DNA from: Fodinicurvata sediminis DSM 21159
GTDB taxonomy: Bacteria; Pseudomonadota; Alphaproteobacteria; Kiloniellales; DSM-21159
Length of the DNA stretch: 64,000 bases
Direction: 5' to 3'
Assembly (NCBI RefSeq): GCF_000420625.1
Contig: NZ_ATVH01000011.1
Span: 434,001-498,000 of the forward strand
In this document: one piece after another, positions 21,657 to 35,549 of the stretch
How positions within the stretch are numbered: the first letter of the stretch is position 1
How the letters are laid out: the number at the start of each line of letters is the position of its first letter
Position numbers and translations under genes: made by a program
Notes under the pieces: generated by a model
Told to the model about the DNA's origin: nothing
Seen by the model: the letters and a program-made list of their open reading frames with translations, nothing else
Databases searched by the model: none

Positions 21657-22211
21657 TCAGACAGGCTGTGAGCCCTCACCGCGTTCTTCGGCAAATCTGC
21701 GCTGCAAGGCCAGGGCGACAGTGGGAGTGACAAAGGAGGTTATGTCGCCACCAAGGCGGCCAATCTCTTTCACAAAACGCGACGATATGAACTGCTGGCG
21801 CTCGGAAGCCATCAGGAAAACCGTTTCGATCTGGGGATTCAGACGCGCATTCATCGCCGCCATCTGGAATTCGTACTCGAAATCGGAAACGGCGCGCAGG
21901 CCACGTACGATAATTCTTGCGCCGAGACTCTCGCAGAAATGCATCAACAGATTGTCAAAGGCCTGAACCTCAACGGTGATACCGTTGCTACCACCGTTTC
22001 CATCCAAGGCGGCCACTTCCTCGCGCACAAGATTCACGCGCTCTTCTGTGTTGAACAGTGGCCCTTTTCCGTCATTCCTGGCAACCGCTATAACCAATCG
22101 GTCGACAACCTTGGTGGCTCGACGAATGATATCGACATGCCCCAAGGTAATGGGATCGAACGTCCCGGGGTAGACCCCGACTAGTGGCGCTGTTTTTTCC
22201 GTTTCGCCCAT
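21657..22211 (-). CDS. coaD: Phosphopantetheine adenylyltransferase
   Basis: This 184-aa protein joins 4'-phosphopantetheine and ATP to dephospho-CoA, the fourth step of CoA synthesis. It has the nucleotidyltransferase signature VYPGTFDPITLGHVDII and the family's ASERQQFISSRFVKEIGRLGGD near the end. It is slightly longer than the usual 160-170 aa, with a short N-terminal lead and a small insertion around residues 70-75. It lies 12 bases downstream of gyrA and may be co-transcribed with it. It is the first host gene beyond the prophage and tRNA. Confidence 0.97.
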   Translation of the reverse strand: MGETEKTAPLVGVYPGTFDPITLGHVDIIRRATKVVDRLVIAVARNDGKGPLFNTEERVNLVREEVAALDGNGGSNGITVEVQAFDNLLMHFCESLGARIIVRGLRAVSDFEYEFQMAAMNARLNPQIETVFLMASERQQFISSRFVKEIGRLGGDITSFVTPTVALALQRRFAEERGEGSQPV

Positions 22212-22223
22212 TCGCCCCTCTCG

Positions 22224-25136
22224 TCAGGACTCCTGCTCGTTTGTGCCTTCGGAGTCTTCGGCCGGCTGCTCGGACGAATCATCTTCCTCGACCGAAGTGG
22301 CTTCGTCCGCTTCGACTCCGCCCTCTTCAGCTTCGTCCCCTTCCAGGTCCTGAAGATGCGCCACTGAAACCACATGCTCGTCCTTGCCCACACGGAACAG
22401 TGTAACCCCACGTGTGGTGCGTCCAGCCATGCGAATGCCTTCGACCGAAGTACGGATCAATTGGCCCGCATTTGTAACCAGCATGATCTGGTCGTCGGGC
22501 CCTACGGGAAATGCGGCAGCAACGCGCGCCGAAGCTCCGCCTGTGCGGGAAAGGTCCAGGTTGCCGATCCCCTGACCGCCCCGGCCCGCCACGCGATATT
22601 CATAGGACGAGGTACGTTTTCCATAGCCATCGTCGGATACGGAGAGAATGAATTCCTCATTCGCTGCCAGTTCCGCAAGGCGGTCTTCGCTGAGCTGCTG
22701 GACGTTCCCACTGTCCACGGTCTCCTCGGGCCCGTCCTCCAGCTGGCTCTCCGCACGGCGTTTCGCAGATGCGTGACGCAGATAGGCTTCGCGCTCCTCG
22801 CTGCTGGCCTCGACATGGCGCAGTATGGACATGGAGATGACCTCATCCTCCTTGCCGAGTCGAACGCCGCGAACGCCGGTGGAATTACGCCCGGCAAAGA
22901 CACGAACATCCGTAATCGGGAATCGGATGGCCTTGCCGGCTGATGTCGCCAAGAGGACATCACAGTCCTCGCTACAGGCGGCAACGCCGACCAGGTAACC
23001 ATCTTCGGGTGCCAGCTTCATGGCAATCTTGCCATTGGCCATGACGTTCGTGAAATCCGATAGGCGATTGCGCCTGACCGTGCCGGCCGAGGTGGCGAAC
23101 ATCACGAACATGTCGCCCCAGGTGCTTTCGTCCTCTGGCAAGGGCATGAAGGCCGTTATGGTCTCGCCTTCCTGCAGTGGCAGCAGGTTGACGAGCGCCT
23201 TGCCCCGTGCCTGGGGCGTTCCTTGCGGCAGGCGATAGACCTTCATCTTGTAGACCATGCCGCGCGACGAGAAGAACAACACCGGCGTGTGCGTATCCGT
23301 CACAAAAAGCCGCGAAACGAAATCCTCGTCGCGCGTGGACATGCCACTGCGTCCGCGACCGCCGCGACGCTGCGCACGATAAGCCGAAAGTGGCACGCGC
23401 TTGATATAGCCGCCGTGGGTCACAGTCACGACCATGTCCTCGCGCGGAATCAGGTCCTCGATGTCGTGCTCGAATTCGCTGTCCTCGATGGTGGTGCGGC
23501 GTTCGTCTGCAAAGCGCTCGCGCGTGTCCATCAGTTCGCCGCGCAGGACTTCCATCAGGCGCTCGCGCGACGTCAGGATGGTCAGGTAATCCTTGATTTT
23601 TCCGGCCAGCTCATGGAGTTCATCCGCAATCTTGTCGCGCTCCAGCCCTGTCAAGCGCTGCAGGCGCAAATCCAGGATCGCCCGCGCCTGGGCATCAGAC
23701 AGCTTATAAGAGCCGTCCTCGCCAACCACATATCCCGGTTCATCAATCAGATCGATGAGAGGTGCCACCTCCGATGCCGGCCAATTGCGCTCCAGCAAGG
23801 CCGCGCGCGCCGCCTGAGGGTCTGGAGCCGAGCGGATCAGTTCAATGATCGCGTCTATGTTGGCAACGGCAATCGCCAGGCCAACAAGTACGTGTGCCCG
23901 CTCCCTGGCCTTACCCAGTTCATAGGCCGTGCGTCGAGTGATGACCTGCTCACGGAAAGTAATGAAGGAGGTCAGGACCTCACGCAGAGTCATCAGCTGC
24001 GGACGCCCACCACTGATGGCCAGCATGTTGACGCCGAAGGATGTCTGCAGCGGCGTGTAGCGGAACAGCTGGTTAAGCACGACGTCGGACATGGCATCCT
24101 TGCGCAGTTCGACAACCACGCGCAGGCCATGCCTGTCCGACTCGTCGCGGATTTCCGAAACGCCCTCGATGATCTTTTCGCGCACGACCTCGGCAATGCG
24201 TTCCAACATGCGGGCCTTGTTCACCTGGTAGGGAACCTCGGTGATGATGATCGCCTCGCGATCCTTGGCATGGGCCTCGATGTGGGTGCGCCCGCGCATG
24301 ACGACAGACCCGCGCCCCGTCCGGTAGGCCGAGGCTATGCCGGAGCGGCCCAGAATGATACCACCCGTCGGGAAATCCGGGCCCGGCACCAGTGGCAGCA
24401 ATTCCTCATCGGTGATCTGCGGATTGTCCACCAATGCACAGCAAGCGTCGATCACCTCTCCCATGTTGTGGGGCGGAATGTTCGTTGCCATGCCTACAGC
24501 GATGCCGCCGGCGCCATTGACCAGAAGATTCGGAAAGCGAGCCGGCAGGACCGTGGGTTCGTAGGTTGTCTCGTCGTAGTTCTGCTGGAAATCGACGGTT
24601 TCCCTGTCGATATCCTCCAGCAAGGATTCACTGGCCGCACGTGTCAGCCTGGCTTCCGTGTAACGCATGGCCGCAGGCGGATCGCCGTCCATGGAGCCGA
24701 AATTGCCCTGGCCATCCACAAGCTGACGGCGCATGGAGAAGTCCTGCGCCATGCGGACCATGGCATCGTAGATCGCGCTGTCGCCGTGCGGGTGATACTT
24801 ACCCATCACATCACCGACAATGCGCGCCGACTTGCGATAAGGTCGGTTCCAGTCGTAGCCCTCTTCCTTCATCGCGTAGAGGATCCGACGATGAACAGGC
24901 TTCAAGCCGTCACGCACATCCGGCAAAGCGCGCGAGACGATCACGCTCATTGCATAATCGAGGTAGGAGCGCTGCATCTCCTCCTCGATGGTGACAGGGC
25001 TTATGCCCTCTCCTCCTCCACCAATACCACCAGGAAGCGGCGGTGCACCGTCACCGTTGCCACCACCCTCACCTTCGAGCTGCGCCGTTTCAGAGGACTC
25101 CGCAGCCGTGCTCACGCTCTCGTCTATGTCGCTCAA
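22224..25136 (-). CDS. gyrA: DNA gyrase subunit A
   Basis: This 970-aa subunit breaks and rejoins DNA for negative supercoiling with GyrB. The catalytic Tyr lies in the [10 protein letters not shown] segment. The quinolone-determining region [17 protein letters not shown] has the sensitive-type Ser and Asp. The C-terminal domain holds the beta-pinwheel blades and the GyrA box QRRGGRG. The protein carries an N-terminal Gly/Glu-rich extension of about 45 residues and an acidic C-terminal tail. The longest start is TTG at 25136 with a weak ribosome binding site; a GTG at 25115 is an alternative. Confidence 0.97.
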   Translation of the reverse strand: MSDIDESVSTAAESSETAQLEGEGGGNGDGAPPLPGGIGGGGEGISPVTIEEEMQRSYLDYAMSVIVSRALPDVRDGLKPVHRRILYAMKEEGYDWNRPYRKSARIVGDVMGKYHPHGDSAIYDAMVRMAQDFSMRRQLVDGQGNFGSMDGDPPAAMRYTEARLTRAASESLLEDIDRETVDFQQNYDETTYEPTVLPARFPNLLVNGAGGIAVGMATNIPPHNMGEVIDACCALVDNPQITDEELLPLVPGPDFPTGGIILGRSGIASAYRTGRGSVVMRGRTHIEAHAKDREAIIITEVPYQVNKARMLERIAEVVREKIIEGVSEIRDESDRHGLRVVVELRKDAMSDVVLNQLFRYTPLQTSFGVNMLAISGGRPQLMTLREVLTSFITFREQVITRRTAYELGKARERAHVLVGLAIAVANIDAIIELIRSAPDPQAARAALLERNWPASEVAPLIDLIDEPGYVVGEDGSYKLSDAQARAILDLRLQRLTGLERDKIADELHELAGKIKDYLTILTSRERLMEVLRGELMDTRERFADERRTTIEDSEFEHDIEDLIPREDMVVTVTHGGYIKRVPLSAYRAQRRGGRGRSGMSTRDEDFVSRLFVTDTHTPVLFFSSRGMVYKMKVYRLPQGTPQARGKALVNLLPLQEGETITAFMPLPEDESTWGDMFVMFATSAGTVRRNRLSDFTNVMANGKIAMKLAPEDGYLVGVAACSEDCDVLLATSAGKAIRFPITDVRVFAGRNSTGVRGVRLGKEDEVISMSILRHVEASSEEREAYLRHASAKRRAESQLEDGPEETVDSGNVQQLSEDRLAELAANEEFILSVSDDGYGKRTSSYEYRVAGRGGQGIGNLDLSRTGGASARVAAAFPVGPDDQIMLVTNAGQLIRTSVEGIRMAGRTTRGVTLFRVGKDEHVVSVAHLQDLEGDEAEEGGVEADEATSVEEDDSSEQPAEDSEGTNEQES

Positions 25137-25263
25137 AATCGCAATCTCTGGACAGGAAAAAATTCAGGAAAATCAAGGGCTGTAAAACAGCCGCGATTCT
25201 TGTGTGCAGATTAGCAGATTGCCGCCCCAGCTACAAACACACAGGCAGGCACTTCAACGTTCA

Positions 25264-25731
25264 TCAACCGGCCGGCCGAATCATGTCTACATGAGGGACG
25301 CCGTGATCGTCATACGGCGGGCTGTTCGCCTGGAACCCCAAGCGTTCATAGAAGGCGCAGAGATGCGATTGTGCGGACAGCTTCACGGCCTGAGGGCGGA
25401 ACCGGCGAGAAACCTCCTCCAGTGCTTCCTGCACCAGTGCCAGACCGTGACCTTGTCCACGGTAGGCACGGCGAACGGCAATCCGCCCTATAACCGGGGC
25501 TGGACCTGCCATGATCGGAGGCAGCAATCTGAGGTATCCCGCCAACGCGCGTGCACCTCCATGCGCAGCGTCCTGCTCGTAGGCAAGAAGATGCAGGGCC
25601 TCTCGATCAAGACCGTCCACATCGCAGTACGGCGATTGCTGTTCGACCACGAAGATGTCGGAACGGATCCGGAGAACTTCGTACAGTTGATCACGTGATA
25701 ACTCGTCGAAACTTCTCCAGATCATCTCCAT
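25264..25731 (-). CDS. GNAT acetyltransferase, ElaA-like
   Basis: This 155-aa protein resembles ElaA-type N-acetyltransferases: YEVLRIRSDIFVVEQQSPYC, then GRIAVRRAYRGQGHGLALVQ (acetyl-CoA binding, R-x-x-G-x-G/A pattern) and LCAFYERLGFQ. The substrate is unknown. It lies between ssb and gyrA, all leftward, 14 bases after the ssb stop. Confidence 0.85.
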   Translation of the reverse strand: MEMIWRSFDELSRDQLYEVLRIRSDIFVVEQQSPYCDVDGLDREALHLLAYEQDAAHGGARALAGYLRLLPPIMAGPAPVIGRIAVRRAYRGQGHGLALVQEALEEVSRRFRPQAVKLSAQSHLCAFYERLGFQANSPPYDDHGVPHVDMIRPAG

Positions 25732-25745
25732 ATTACGCTCCGGTA

Positions 25746-26249
25746 CTAGAAGGGTATCTCGTCATCCAGGTCGCCAGGACCGGATGGAGCGCCTCCACCC
25801 CCGCCAGATCCACTTCCGCCTGATCCGTAATCGGCAGGCGCCCCGCCGCCGTAGCTTCCGCTACCACCGCCACCGAAATCGGAGTCACTACCGCCCGAAC
25901 GGCCGTCCAGCATGTTCAGTTCTCCGCGATAAGGTCGCAATACGACCTCTGTGGTATAGCGCTCGGAGCCGGACTGGTCGGTGTACTTGCGGGTTTCCAA
26001 TTGCCCTTCGACATACAGCTTCGACCCCTTCTTCAGAAAGCGTTCGCAGACGCCGACTAGGCTTTCATTGAAGATGACGATACGATGCCATTCGGTCTTC
26101 TCACGCCGTTCACCTGACTGCTTGTCCTTCCATGTCTCAGAGGTTGCCAAGGCCAGGTTGCAGACACGCCCCCCGTTCTGCATGGTCCGTATTTCCGGGT
26201 CCCGGCCCAGGTTCCCGACAAGTATGACCTTGTTCACGCTTCCCGCCAT
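25746..26249 (-). CDS. ssb: Single-stranded DNA-binding protein
   Basis: This 167-aa protein has the OB fold at residues 1-110 ([20 protein letters not shown], then [20 protein letters not shown]). A Gly/Ser-rich linker follows and the acidic tip DDEIPF, which binds partner proteins. It coats single strands during replication and repair. It is divergent from uvrA, a frequent arrangement. I did not see an SOS box (GAAC-N7-GTTC) between them. Confidence 0.97.
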   Translation of the reverse strand: MAGSVNKVILVGNLGRDPEIRTMQNGGRVCNLALATSETWKDKQSGERREKTEWHRIVIFNESLVGVCERFLKKGSKLYVEGQLETRKYTDQSGSERYTTEVVLRPYRGELNMLDGRSGGSDSDFGGGGSGSYGGGAPADYGSGGSGSGGGGGAPSGPGDLDDEIPF

Positions 26250-26443
26250 CTGCCTGCTTTCCTTTCAACGTTCTGCGGTAGAATGGCGCAGCTTATTCAT
26301 CCATCCTTGAGAACGCCACCCCCACACAGTCGCGTTCCTGCAAACAGCTTGAAAATTATCTGCCCCTCGCGTTAGCTAGCGCTCGTCTTTTCCAGATCAT
26401 TACCCATATTGGGCAGGTCGACAATCCTCAGCGTAAAGTCATC

Positions 26444-29308
<2,865 letters not shown>

Positions 29309-29313
29309 TAGCC

Positions 29314-30372
29314 TCAGAACGGCACACGGACAGACAAGGCAACTGACCCGAATGAGTCCCAAACGTCCCTGTTCCGTATCTGAGGGGACCGATAAACCTG
29401 CGTGTAGGTCAGGCGGACGGGACCATAGGTGAGCGCAACGCCCCCCTGGGCCTCGGCATTGTACCAGCGCCGGCTGACCGAGGGACTGTCCCTGAACGTG
29501 TTTCCGTCCAGGAAGATATCCCGTGCGACGCCGCGGCCTTCAATGCCTGCAAAGAAATAACCGCTCAGACGGTTGTTCAGCTTGAAATAGCTTGAGCCAG
29601 GAACGCTGGGACGAATGCGTGGGGCCCCGAAATCATCCTCGAGATCGAAGCCTATCCGCATCGAAGCGCCAGCAGAGCCATAGGTCATGACATTACCAAG
29701 AGAAACGCCCACATGTGGCATAAGGTCGATCCCGAAACGCCCTTCCGGATCGGGTTTGTAATGGAACTGCCGCCACTTGCGCTCATAACTAAGGATGAAT
29801 CCGGGCTCATTATGCAACTGGTTGTCCCATCCCTTTGCGGTGGGAATATTCATGATCCTGTGTGTGGTGTTCTGAACTTCCCGCCCAAGTGCGGCCGGCC
29901 CGACCACCCCGACATCCAGGGAAACTGTCTGGAACAACCCATAATTTTCATCATAGGCGATGGCACCCAGGCTGCCATATAACCAACCCGCATAGGGTCT
30001 GTCGTTTTCGATCAGATCGCGTTCCTGGGTGTCTCTGGGGGTGAAGATGCTCTGCCCGAAGGAAAGGCTGTAACGCAGACGATCCCCGTAATTCAGGAAG
30101 GGAATAACCTCGATCAGGTTGCGAGCCCAATGGCTTCCCTGCTTCTCATTGGAGAGATACTCAAACAAGAAGCCGTTGGTATAGTCGCGATCCGTCCCGG
30201 AGACGGTGTCGTTTTCCAGTTGAAAGGTGAAGGTCCCCTTCTCACGGTGCTCCTTTGCCTCCTGGGGCGATTGTTCATCCTGTGCCAGGGCCGACAGGGA
30301 GATACACGACAAGAGGCATCCCGCTGCCACGATTCCAGCCATTCTGTTCTTCACCACGGGAATGTCCTTCAC
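29314..30372 (-). CDS. LpxR-like outer-membrane lipid A deacylase (DUF2219)
   Basis: The product is about 352 aa, beginning with a GTG that gives a signal peptide with basic start and hydrophobic core AGIVAAGCLLSCISLSALAQ; an ATG at 30342 is also possible. Family features include FTFQLENDTVSGTDRDYTNG (active-site region with Asn, Asp, Thr), then YSLSFGQSIFTPRDTQERDL, DRPYAGWLYG, and a C-terminal aromatic Phe. LpxR removes the 3'-acyloxyacyl chain of lipid A in the outer membrane. It converges on uvrA. Confidence 0.85.
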   Translation of the reverse strand: MKDIPVVKNRMAGIVAAGCLLSCISLSALAQDEQSPQEAKEHREKGTFTFQLENDTVSGTDRDYTNGFLFEYLSNEKQGSHWARNLIEVIPFLNYGDRLRYSLSFGQSIFTPRDTQERDLIENDRPYAGWLYGSLGAIAYDENYGLFQTVSLDVGVVGPAALGREVQNTTHRIMNIPTAKGWDNQLHNEPGFILSYERKWRQFHYKPDPEGRFGIDLMPHVGVSLGNVMTYGSAGASMRIGFDLEDDFGAPRIRPSVPGSSYFKLNNRLSGYFFAGIEGRGVARDIFLDGNTFRDSPSVSRRWYNAEAQGGVALTYGPVRLTYTQVYRSPQIRNRDVWDSFGSVALSVRVPF

Positions 30373-30521
30373 TGCTATTCCAAGTAAGCTGCACTTTAAG
30401 CAATAGGGATGAATGCTTGGAACGGCAAGAAAACAGGCTATGACAAAAGTTGCATGATTTCCGGCCATCAGATCATGCGTTGCATCTCTCAGTTTGCAGC
30501 CCTGCAGCGCACTTCATTCAC

Positions 30522-32006
30522 CTATTGGCTATGATTTGCTGTTCCCTTCCAATAAGGCGCCAAATCCTGGCGAATGGCCTCAAAGATGTCTGCGCGCGGA
30601 ATAGCTTGACCGGGAGCACCGTTCACCAGAAAGGCGAACGCCCCCCAACCGCCATTTCTGAAGCGCATATACCCAGCAAGCGTGGTAACCGTCACGGGTT
30701 CACTGAGACCACCCGTTTTCACGGCCAGTCGAGTCAGCCAATCCGCATCCTGTTTCTTGAGGCTGGTCCCTCTCGCGTGCGCGGGTACGGTCAAGCTGTT
30801 GAGAAAGGCAGGAAAAAAGCTGGGATTTTCGTGATAGTAATGGTCCAGCAAGGCTATCAGTGCGCCAGCCGAAAGCCGATTGTCCGTATCCAGGCCGCTA
30901 CCATCGAGCAAGCGCAGGCCTGCAAGAGAGTCCGGAAACAGTGTACTGGAGTTGCCAGCCATGCCAGCGGCGTAGGCTTGGAGCGGCTGCGCCGCGTCTG
31001 CGACTGACAGCGGTGGCCTGGCGCCACTTTCAACACCGAGATTCAGCAGCAGAACATCCGACATGTAATTATTGCTGTAACGCATCATCGCCGACAGGGA
31101 CTCCGCCAAGCTCTCACCACGGTGGCTGACCAACTGTACGGTCGTCTCCGCTGGTGGCTGGTGCGTAACGCGGATTGTTCCGTTGACCGTTATGCCCTGC
31201 TCTTCCAGGAAGGCCTTGAACAGCAGTCCGGTTTGCAAGTCAGGATTTCCAGTGGAACGGTACAGCATGCGACCATTCCGCTTTGGCGCCAGGCTCCCGG
31301 AAAGTCTGATAACGTCCTGTCCTCCCGGCAGAGTTGCCCGTCGTGCGGAAAGATATCCGCCCTGTCCGCTTTCCACCTGACCATCAAACGCGATTTCAGG
31401 CAAATCAAAGGGATAAAGTCGTGTTCGGACAGTCCCATCCTGGCGCTCAACAGCAATGCTCCAGCTGGCATAGTTGCTGCCAGCAGAAGAAAGCGGAGCA
31501 TCATAGGCATTCCGCGAAGCCTGTCTGGCCTCGCAACGGTCCTGGACATTACAGGACACCGCTCCGAAGCGAGAGGCATTGACAACCAGATCACCCTCTA
31601 CGCGCTTCAGCCCTTTCCTGGAGAGTTCACGCGCCATCTTCCAGAAATCCTCATCGGTCAGAGCCGGGTCTCCTCCGCCCAGCAGGATCAAATCCTCAAC
31701 GACACCCTCCCGCAGGTGGCTGGAGCCAAGAAGTCTGGTTTCGAATCGGTGATTCGGCCCCCAGGTTTCCAGAGCAAGACCGGCCACGAAAAGCTTTGTG
31801 ACTGAGGCCGGAATCAAATTTTGATCGGCAGAATCCTCCGCCAATACCTGCCTGTTCTGCAAATCAACGATCGCCGCGGAATAGGAGGCGCCTTCTTGCT
31901 GCTGCAATTCCTTCATGGCGGAAAAAGGCTCCGCGGCAACAGGCTGATAGGTCACAAGGGCAAACAGCAGACCCATCATTGTCCTGCATAACATTCTGAC
32001 TGGCAT
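30522..32006 (-). CDS. dacB: D-alanyl-D-alanine carboxypeptidase/endopeptidase (PBP4 type)
   Basis: This 494-aa periplasmic protein has a signal peptide ending near PVAAEP. The penicillin-binding motifs are SVTK (in LIPASVTKLFVAG), SNN (MRYSNNYMSDVLLLN) and KTG (AVKTGGLSEPVTV). It trims peptidoglycan peptides and cross-links. The long insertion between SxxK and SxN is typical of PBP4. It is divergent from trmFO. Confidence 0.93.
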   Translation of the reverse strand: MPVRMLCRTMMGLLFALVTYQPVAAEPFSAMKELQQQEGASYSAAIVDLQNRQVLAEDSADQNLIPASVTKLFVAGLALETWGPNHRFETRLLGSSHLREGVVEDLILLGGGDPALTDEDFWKMARELSRKGLKRVEGDLVVNASRFGAVSCNVQDRCEARQASRNAYDAPLSSAGSNYASWSIAVERQDGTVRTRLYPFDLPEIAFDGQVESGQGGYLSARRATLPGGQDVIRLSGSLAPKRNGRMLYRSTGNPDLQTGLLFKAFLEEQGITVNGTIRVTHQPPAETTVQLVSHRGESLAESLSAMMRYSNNYMSDVLLLNLGVESGARPPLSVADAAQPLQAYAAGMAGNSSTLFPDSLAGLRLLDGSGLDTDNRLSAGALIALLDHYYHENPSFFPAFLNSLTVPAHARGTSLKKQDADWLTRLAVKTGGLSEPVTVTTLAGYMRFRNGGWGAFAFLVNGAPGQAIPRADIFEAIRQDLAPYWKGTANHSQ

Positions 32007-32071
32007 AATCCGGCTTGCCTCCCTGCACGGCCCTCATTGTAACAAGCCTGCAGCTTCGCTATGTGTCACCC

Positions 32072-33427
32072 ATGAGTAAAGAACCAGTCCACATCATAGG
32101 CGGTGGCTTGGCCGGCAGTGAAGCAGCTTGGCAACTGGCACAAGCGGGCGTGCCGGTCGTGCTTCATGAAATGCGCCCCCTCTGCAAAACTGAGGCACAT
32201 CAGACAGACTCGCTGGCCGAGCTTGTCTGTTCGAACTCCTTTCGTTCAGACGATGCAATGAACAATGGCGTTGGTTTGCTGCACGAGGAGATGCGCCGCT
32301 GCAATTCCCTCATACTCTCCATGGGCGATCGCCACCGCCTGCCAGCCGGAGGTGCATTGGCCGTGGACCGCCACGGGTTTTCAGCCGATGTCACGGCATC
32401 ACTTGAAGCTGAACCGCTAGTTGAGATCGATCGGAACGAGGTTGCAGGTCTGCCTCCGAAAAGCTGGGGCCAGGTGATCGTAGCGACCGGCCCGCTCACC
32501 TCCAGCGCCCTTGCAGAAGGCATTCGCGACCTCAGTGACATGGAATCTCTGGCTTTCTTCGATGCCATCGCACCGATCGTCTACAAGGACTCCATTGATT
32601 TCTCCAAGGCGTGGTTTCAGTCGCGTTATGACAAGGGGGATGGCAGCGACTATATCAACTGTCCCCTGAATGAAGCAGAGTACAAGCGTTTCATTACAGC
32701 CCTCATGGAGGCAGAGAAGACGGCCTTCAAGGAATGGGAAAAGGATACACCCTATTTCGAGGCTTGCCTGCCCATCGAGGTCATGGCTGAAAGGGGCGCC
32801 GAAACCTTGCGCTATGGGCCGATGAAGCCTGTGGGTCTGCACGACCCTCACAGGGATGAAACTCCTTACGCAGTGGTTCAGCTGCGCCAGGATAACGCAT
32901 TGGGAACGCTATATAATATTGTTGGATTCCAAACCAAGCTTAAGTATGGCGCACAGGCTGAAATCTTCAGGATGATCCCGGGTCTGGAGGGAGCCGAGTT
33001 CGCGCGTCTGGGCGGCATTCACCGCAACACCTTCATCAACTCACCGCGTCTGCTGGATGGCACCTTGCGGCACAACAAGGCACCACACTTGCGCTTTGCC
33101 GGCCAGATAACGGGCGTGGAAGGCTATGTGGAATCAGCTGCAATCGGCCTACTGGCCGGACGTTTCGCAGCATCGGAACAGAATGGCGAGCAAATCTCGC
33201 TGCCTCCGCGCACCACGGCGCTCGGTAGCCTTCTGGCACATATCACTGGGGGTGCCGAAGCGGAGACCTTCCAGCCAATGAACATCAACTTTGGCCTGCT
33301 GCCCCCGGCACCGGCGGCGGCCAATGGCAAGAAGCTGCGCAAGAAGGATCGCAAACCAGCCATGGCAGAGCGTGCGCTGACTGACCTCGATGCCTGGCTT
33401 GGAAACAGCCGGGCTGCTGCGGAATAA
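32072..33427 (+). CDS. trmFO: Methylenetetrahydrofolate-tRNA-(uracil-5)-methyltransferase
   Basis: This 451-aa flavoprotein makes m5U54 in tRNA using methylene-THF. FAD-binding [18 protein letters not shown] is near the N-terminus, then [40 protein letters not shown], and [21 protein letters not shown] frame reaching back to 32015 has no better ribosome binding site; the ATG at 32072 begins right before the FAD motif. It ends 3 bases from the convergent squalene-synthase-like gene. Confidence 0.96.
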   Translation: MSKEPVHIIGGGLAGSEAAWQLAQAGVPVVLHEMRPLCKTEAHQTDSLAELVCSNSFRSDDAMNNGVGLLHEEMRRCNSLILSMGDRHRLPAGGALAVDRHGFSADVTASLEAEPLVEIDRNEVAGLPPKSWGQVIVATGPLTSSALAEGIRDLSDMESLAFFDAIAPIVYKDSIDFSKAWFQSRYDKGDGSDYINCPLNEAEYKRFITALMEAEKTAFKEWEKDTPYFEACLPIEVMAERGAETLRYGPMKPVGLHDPHRDETPYAVVQLRQDNALGTLYNIVGFQTKLKYGAQAEIFRMIPGLEGAEFARLGGIHRNTFINSPRLLDGTLRHNKAPHLRFAGQITGVEGYVESAAIGLLAGRFAASEQNGEQISLPPRTTALGSLLAHITGGAEAETFQPMNINFGLLPPAPAAANGKKLRKKDRKPAMAERALTDLDAWLGNSRAAAE

Positions 33428-33430
33428 CGA

Positions 33431-34282
33431 TCAGAAACGCCCACGCCAGGCATTCCAGCTCACCTTCCAGGCGCCTCTGCCCTCCAGTCGAGCCAGGCGC
33501 GAATCAAAGGGGTCGTAATTTGCACGCTTCAATGCCTTCAGGTGAAGATCATTCAGTCCGGCCATGAGAAAGGGCGCCCGACGATCACTTTCTATGCCCT
33601 GAGCGTGTTCACGCGCTTGCGAGAGGTGCTCTTCTGCCCGCTTGGCCAGGCGCATCACCACACCGGAAATCTGATCCGAACCTCTCAATTCGAAAAGATC
33701 GCTGCGCTGGACACCTGCGACTTCAAGGTGATCTTCCGGTAGATAGAGCCGCTTCTGTCGTGCATGGAAGGGTACCGCCCTTAGAAGGCCTGTCAGGGCC
33801 CATGCAATGCCCACATGACGAGCAATCTTGCGTTCCTGCTCATCTGCTGGAGTCCCAAGTGCGGCCAATGCAATGCATATCAACTCCGCAGAGGTCGCTT
33901 CGGCATAGTCTTCAAGCGCATCCAGATTGGCTGGCGGTGACGGGTCCAAATCAAGGGACCTGGCATCCAGAATCCGCTCGAAGGACTGAGCCGCTTTTTC
34001 CAGGTTTCCTCTGCCCAAGGCCAGTGCCTGCAAGACAGGGTGTGAACGTGTATTGCCCTTCCAAAGCTCTGAAAGGCCTTCGCTCCACCATTGCAGGCGA
34101 ATCTCGCCAAGTGTGGCCTCACTCACCGTCTCGGCCGTCTTTGCAACCTCAAGGTTCCAGGCATAGACAGCGGCGAGCAGGCTGCGCTGCTCTGCCGTAC
34201 AGAAAAGAGTCGTAAGATAGCGCGCGTGGTCGTACCGGCGCACCCTTTCAAGGCAATAGTCTGTAGCGCTCTGGCTTTCCAT
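33431..34282 (-). CDS. Squalene/phytoene synthase-like protein (NDUFAF6 type)
   Basis: This 283-aa protein has the fold pattern of squalene/phytoene synthases (IRLQWWSEGLSELW, YAEATSAELICIALAALG). It lacks the Asp-rich DxxxD motifs needed for prenyl transfer. The sequence GIAWALTGLLRAVPFHARQKRL is typical of the NDUFAF6 group, linked in mitochondria to complex I assembly. A role in complex I assembly here is inferred from family. It is convergent with trmFO. Confidence 0.85.
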   Translation of the reverse strand: MESQSATDYCLERVRRYDHARYLTTLFCTAEQRSLLAAVYAWNLEVAKTAETVSEATLGEIRLQWWSEGLSELWKGNTRSHPVLQALALGRGNLEKAAQSFERILDARSLDLDPSPPANLDALEDYAEATSAELICIALAALGTPADEQERKIARHVGIAWALTGLLRAVPFHARQKRLYLPEDHLEVAGVQRSDLFELRGSDQISGVVMRLAKRAEEHLSQAREHAQGIESDRRAPFLMAGLNDLHLKALKRANYDPFDSRLARLEGRGAWKVSWNAWRGRF

Positions 34283-34495
34283 GAATGCGGTCTATCACGC
34301 CGCCCACAGCGCTTCCAGCCTCGTGCAAGCCTATAAGGCAATTGGAAAATTTCTGCCGATTTACGGCTTGCCCAATCCGCTGCATCTGTTCACATTCACT
34401 CAAGAATACCTATCTCTACAGGATAAGGGACATCACATACCGCGGCCGACAGTGATCGGGTCGGTTTTTCACGTTCAATAAAAAGGAGAGACTCA

Positions 34496-35095
34496 ATGGC
34501 TTTCGAGCTTCCAAAACTGCCATATGCCCAGGATGCCCTTGAACCCTATTACTCCGAACGCACACTCAGCTTTCACCATGGCAAACACCATCAGGCCTAT
34601 GTGACGAAGACCAACGATCTGGTTTCCGGCACCGAACTCGAAGGAAAATCGATCGAGGACGTCATCAAGGCCGCCAAATCCTCGAACAACACCACTCTGT
34701 TCAATCAGTCGGCCCAGGTCTGGAACCACACCTTCTTCTGGCACAGCATGAAGCCCGGCGGAGGCGGCAAGCCCACTGGCGATATTGCAGGCAAGATCGA
34801 AGAAGCCTATGGCTCTCACGAGAAGTTCGTAGAGGAGTACAAGGCCAAGGCTGCCGGGAACTTCGGCAGCGGGTGGACTTGGCTGGTACTGGAAGGCGGC
34901 AAGGTGAAGATCGTCAATACGGACGACGCCGATACACCGCTGGTCACTGATGGCCAAACGCCCCTTTTGACAATCGATGTCTGGGAACACGCCTACTATC
35001 TGGACTACCAGAATCGTCGTCCCGATTTCGTTCAGGCCTTTTTCGATCACCTCGTCAACTGGGATTTCGTGAACAAGAACCTTTCTAAGGCCTGA
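34496..35095 (+). CDS. sodB: Superoxide dismutase (Fe/Mn)
   Basis: This 199-aa protein has metal-ligand segments: SFHHGKHHQAYV (His), WNHTFFWHSM (His), and DVWEHAYYLDYQNRRPDFVQ (Asp and His). GSGWTWLVLEGGKVK is also present. The residue pattern fits Fe-type SodB. AAGGAGAG lies 7 bases before the ATG. An intrinsic terminator follows. Confidence 0.96.
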   Translation: MAFELPKLPYAQDALEPYYSERTLSFHHGKHHQAYVTKTNDLVSGTELEGKSIEDVIKAAKSSNNTTLFNQSAQVWNHTFFWHSMKPGGGGKPTGDIAGKIEEAYGSHEKFVEEYKAKAAGNFGSGWTWLVLEGGKVKIVNTDDADTPLVTDGQTPLLTIDVWEHAYYLDYQNRRPDFVQAFFDHLVNWDFVNKNLSKA

Positions 35096-35115
35096 GTTTC
35101 AGGGCCTTCCGCAGA

Positions 35116-35146
35116 AAAAGGGCTGCCTCGACTGGCAGCCCTTTTT
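35116..35146 (+). terminator. Intrinsic terminator after sodB
   Basis: AAAAGGGCTGCC and GGCAGCCCTTTTT form an 11-12 bp hairpin with a 6-base loop, ending in a T run. Confidence 0.88.
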
Positions 35147-35266
35147 ATTTGTCGGGAACAGTCCAACAAACTGTTACAGGAAGAAGGCTTGTCACCTGTA
35201 GCATACAGGTAGTATTTCCATTCAAACGGCGCCTGCCATTTGAAAGACCTTCTACGGAGAAACCAT

Positions 35267-35488
35267 TTGCGAGCCATCAAGATTGTCGCCATCGCCCTGA
35301 TCATTGCAGGGGTCATTACCCTGGTCCTTCCCTACATTCCTTTTACCCAGGAAAAAGAGGTTCTGGATGTTGGACCCATCACGGCAACAGCCGAAGATGA
35401 AAAGCGTGTCCAGATTTCTCCATTCATTGGTTTTGGGTTGCTGGTGGTTGGTTCGGTTTTGCTGATCTTTGACCGAACCAAGCAGTAA
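35267..35488 (+). CDS. Small two-helix membrane protein (DUF3185-like)
   Basis: This 73-aa protein starts at TTG (35267) with GGAG eight bases upstream; a TTG at 35240 is weaker. It has two transmembrane helices (IVAIALIIAGVITLVLPYIP and IGFGLLVVGSVLLIF) linked by a conserved-looking VGPITATAEDEKRVQISP. It resembles small DUF3185-type proteins seen beside stress genes. Function unknown. Confidence 0.65.
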   Translation: MRAIKIVAIALIIAGVITLVLPYIPFTQEKEVLDVGPITATAEDEKRVQISPFIGFGLLVVGSVLLIFDRTKQ

Positions 35489-35549
35489 CCGAGCAGAAGA
35501 GACTCCCTCCAAACCTGTTCTACTTGGACTTTTCAGACTTCAGAGCGAA

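Noticed and set aside
23223-25214. A 663-codon open frame on the plus strand opposite gyrA
   Set aside because: It mirrors gyrA codons, has no plausible domain and no ribosome binding site that fits; a compositional artefact.
26250-26443. SOS box between ssb and uvrA
   Set aside because: I looked for GAAC-N7-GTTC and found no convincing match; only isolated GAAC and GTTC half-sites with wrong spacing.
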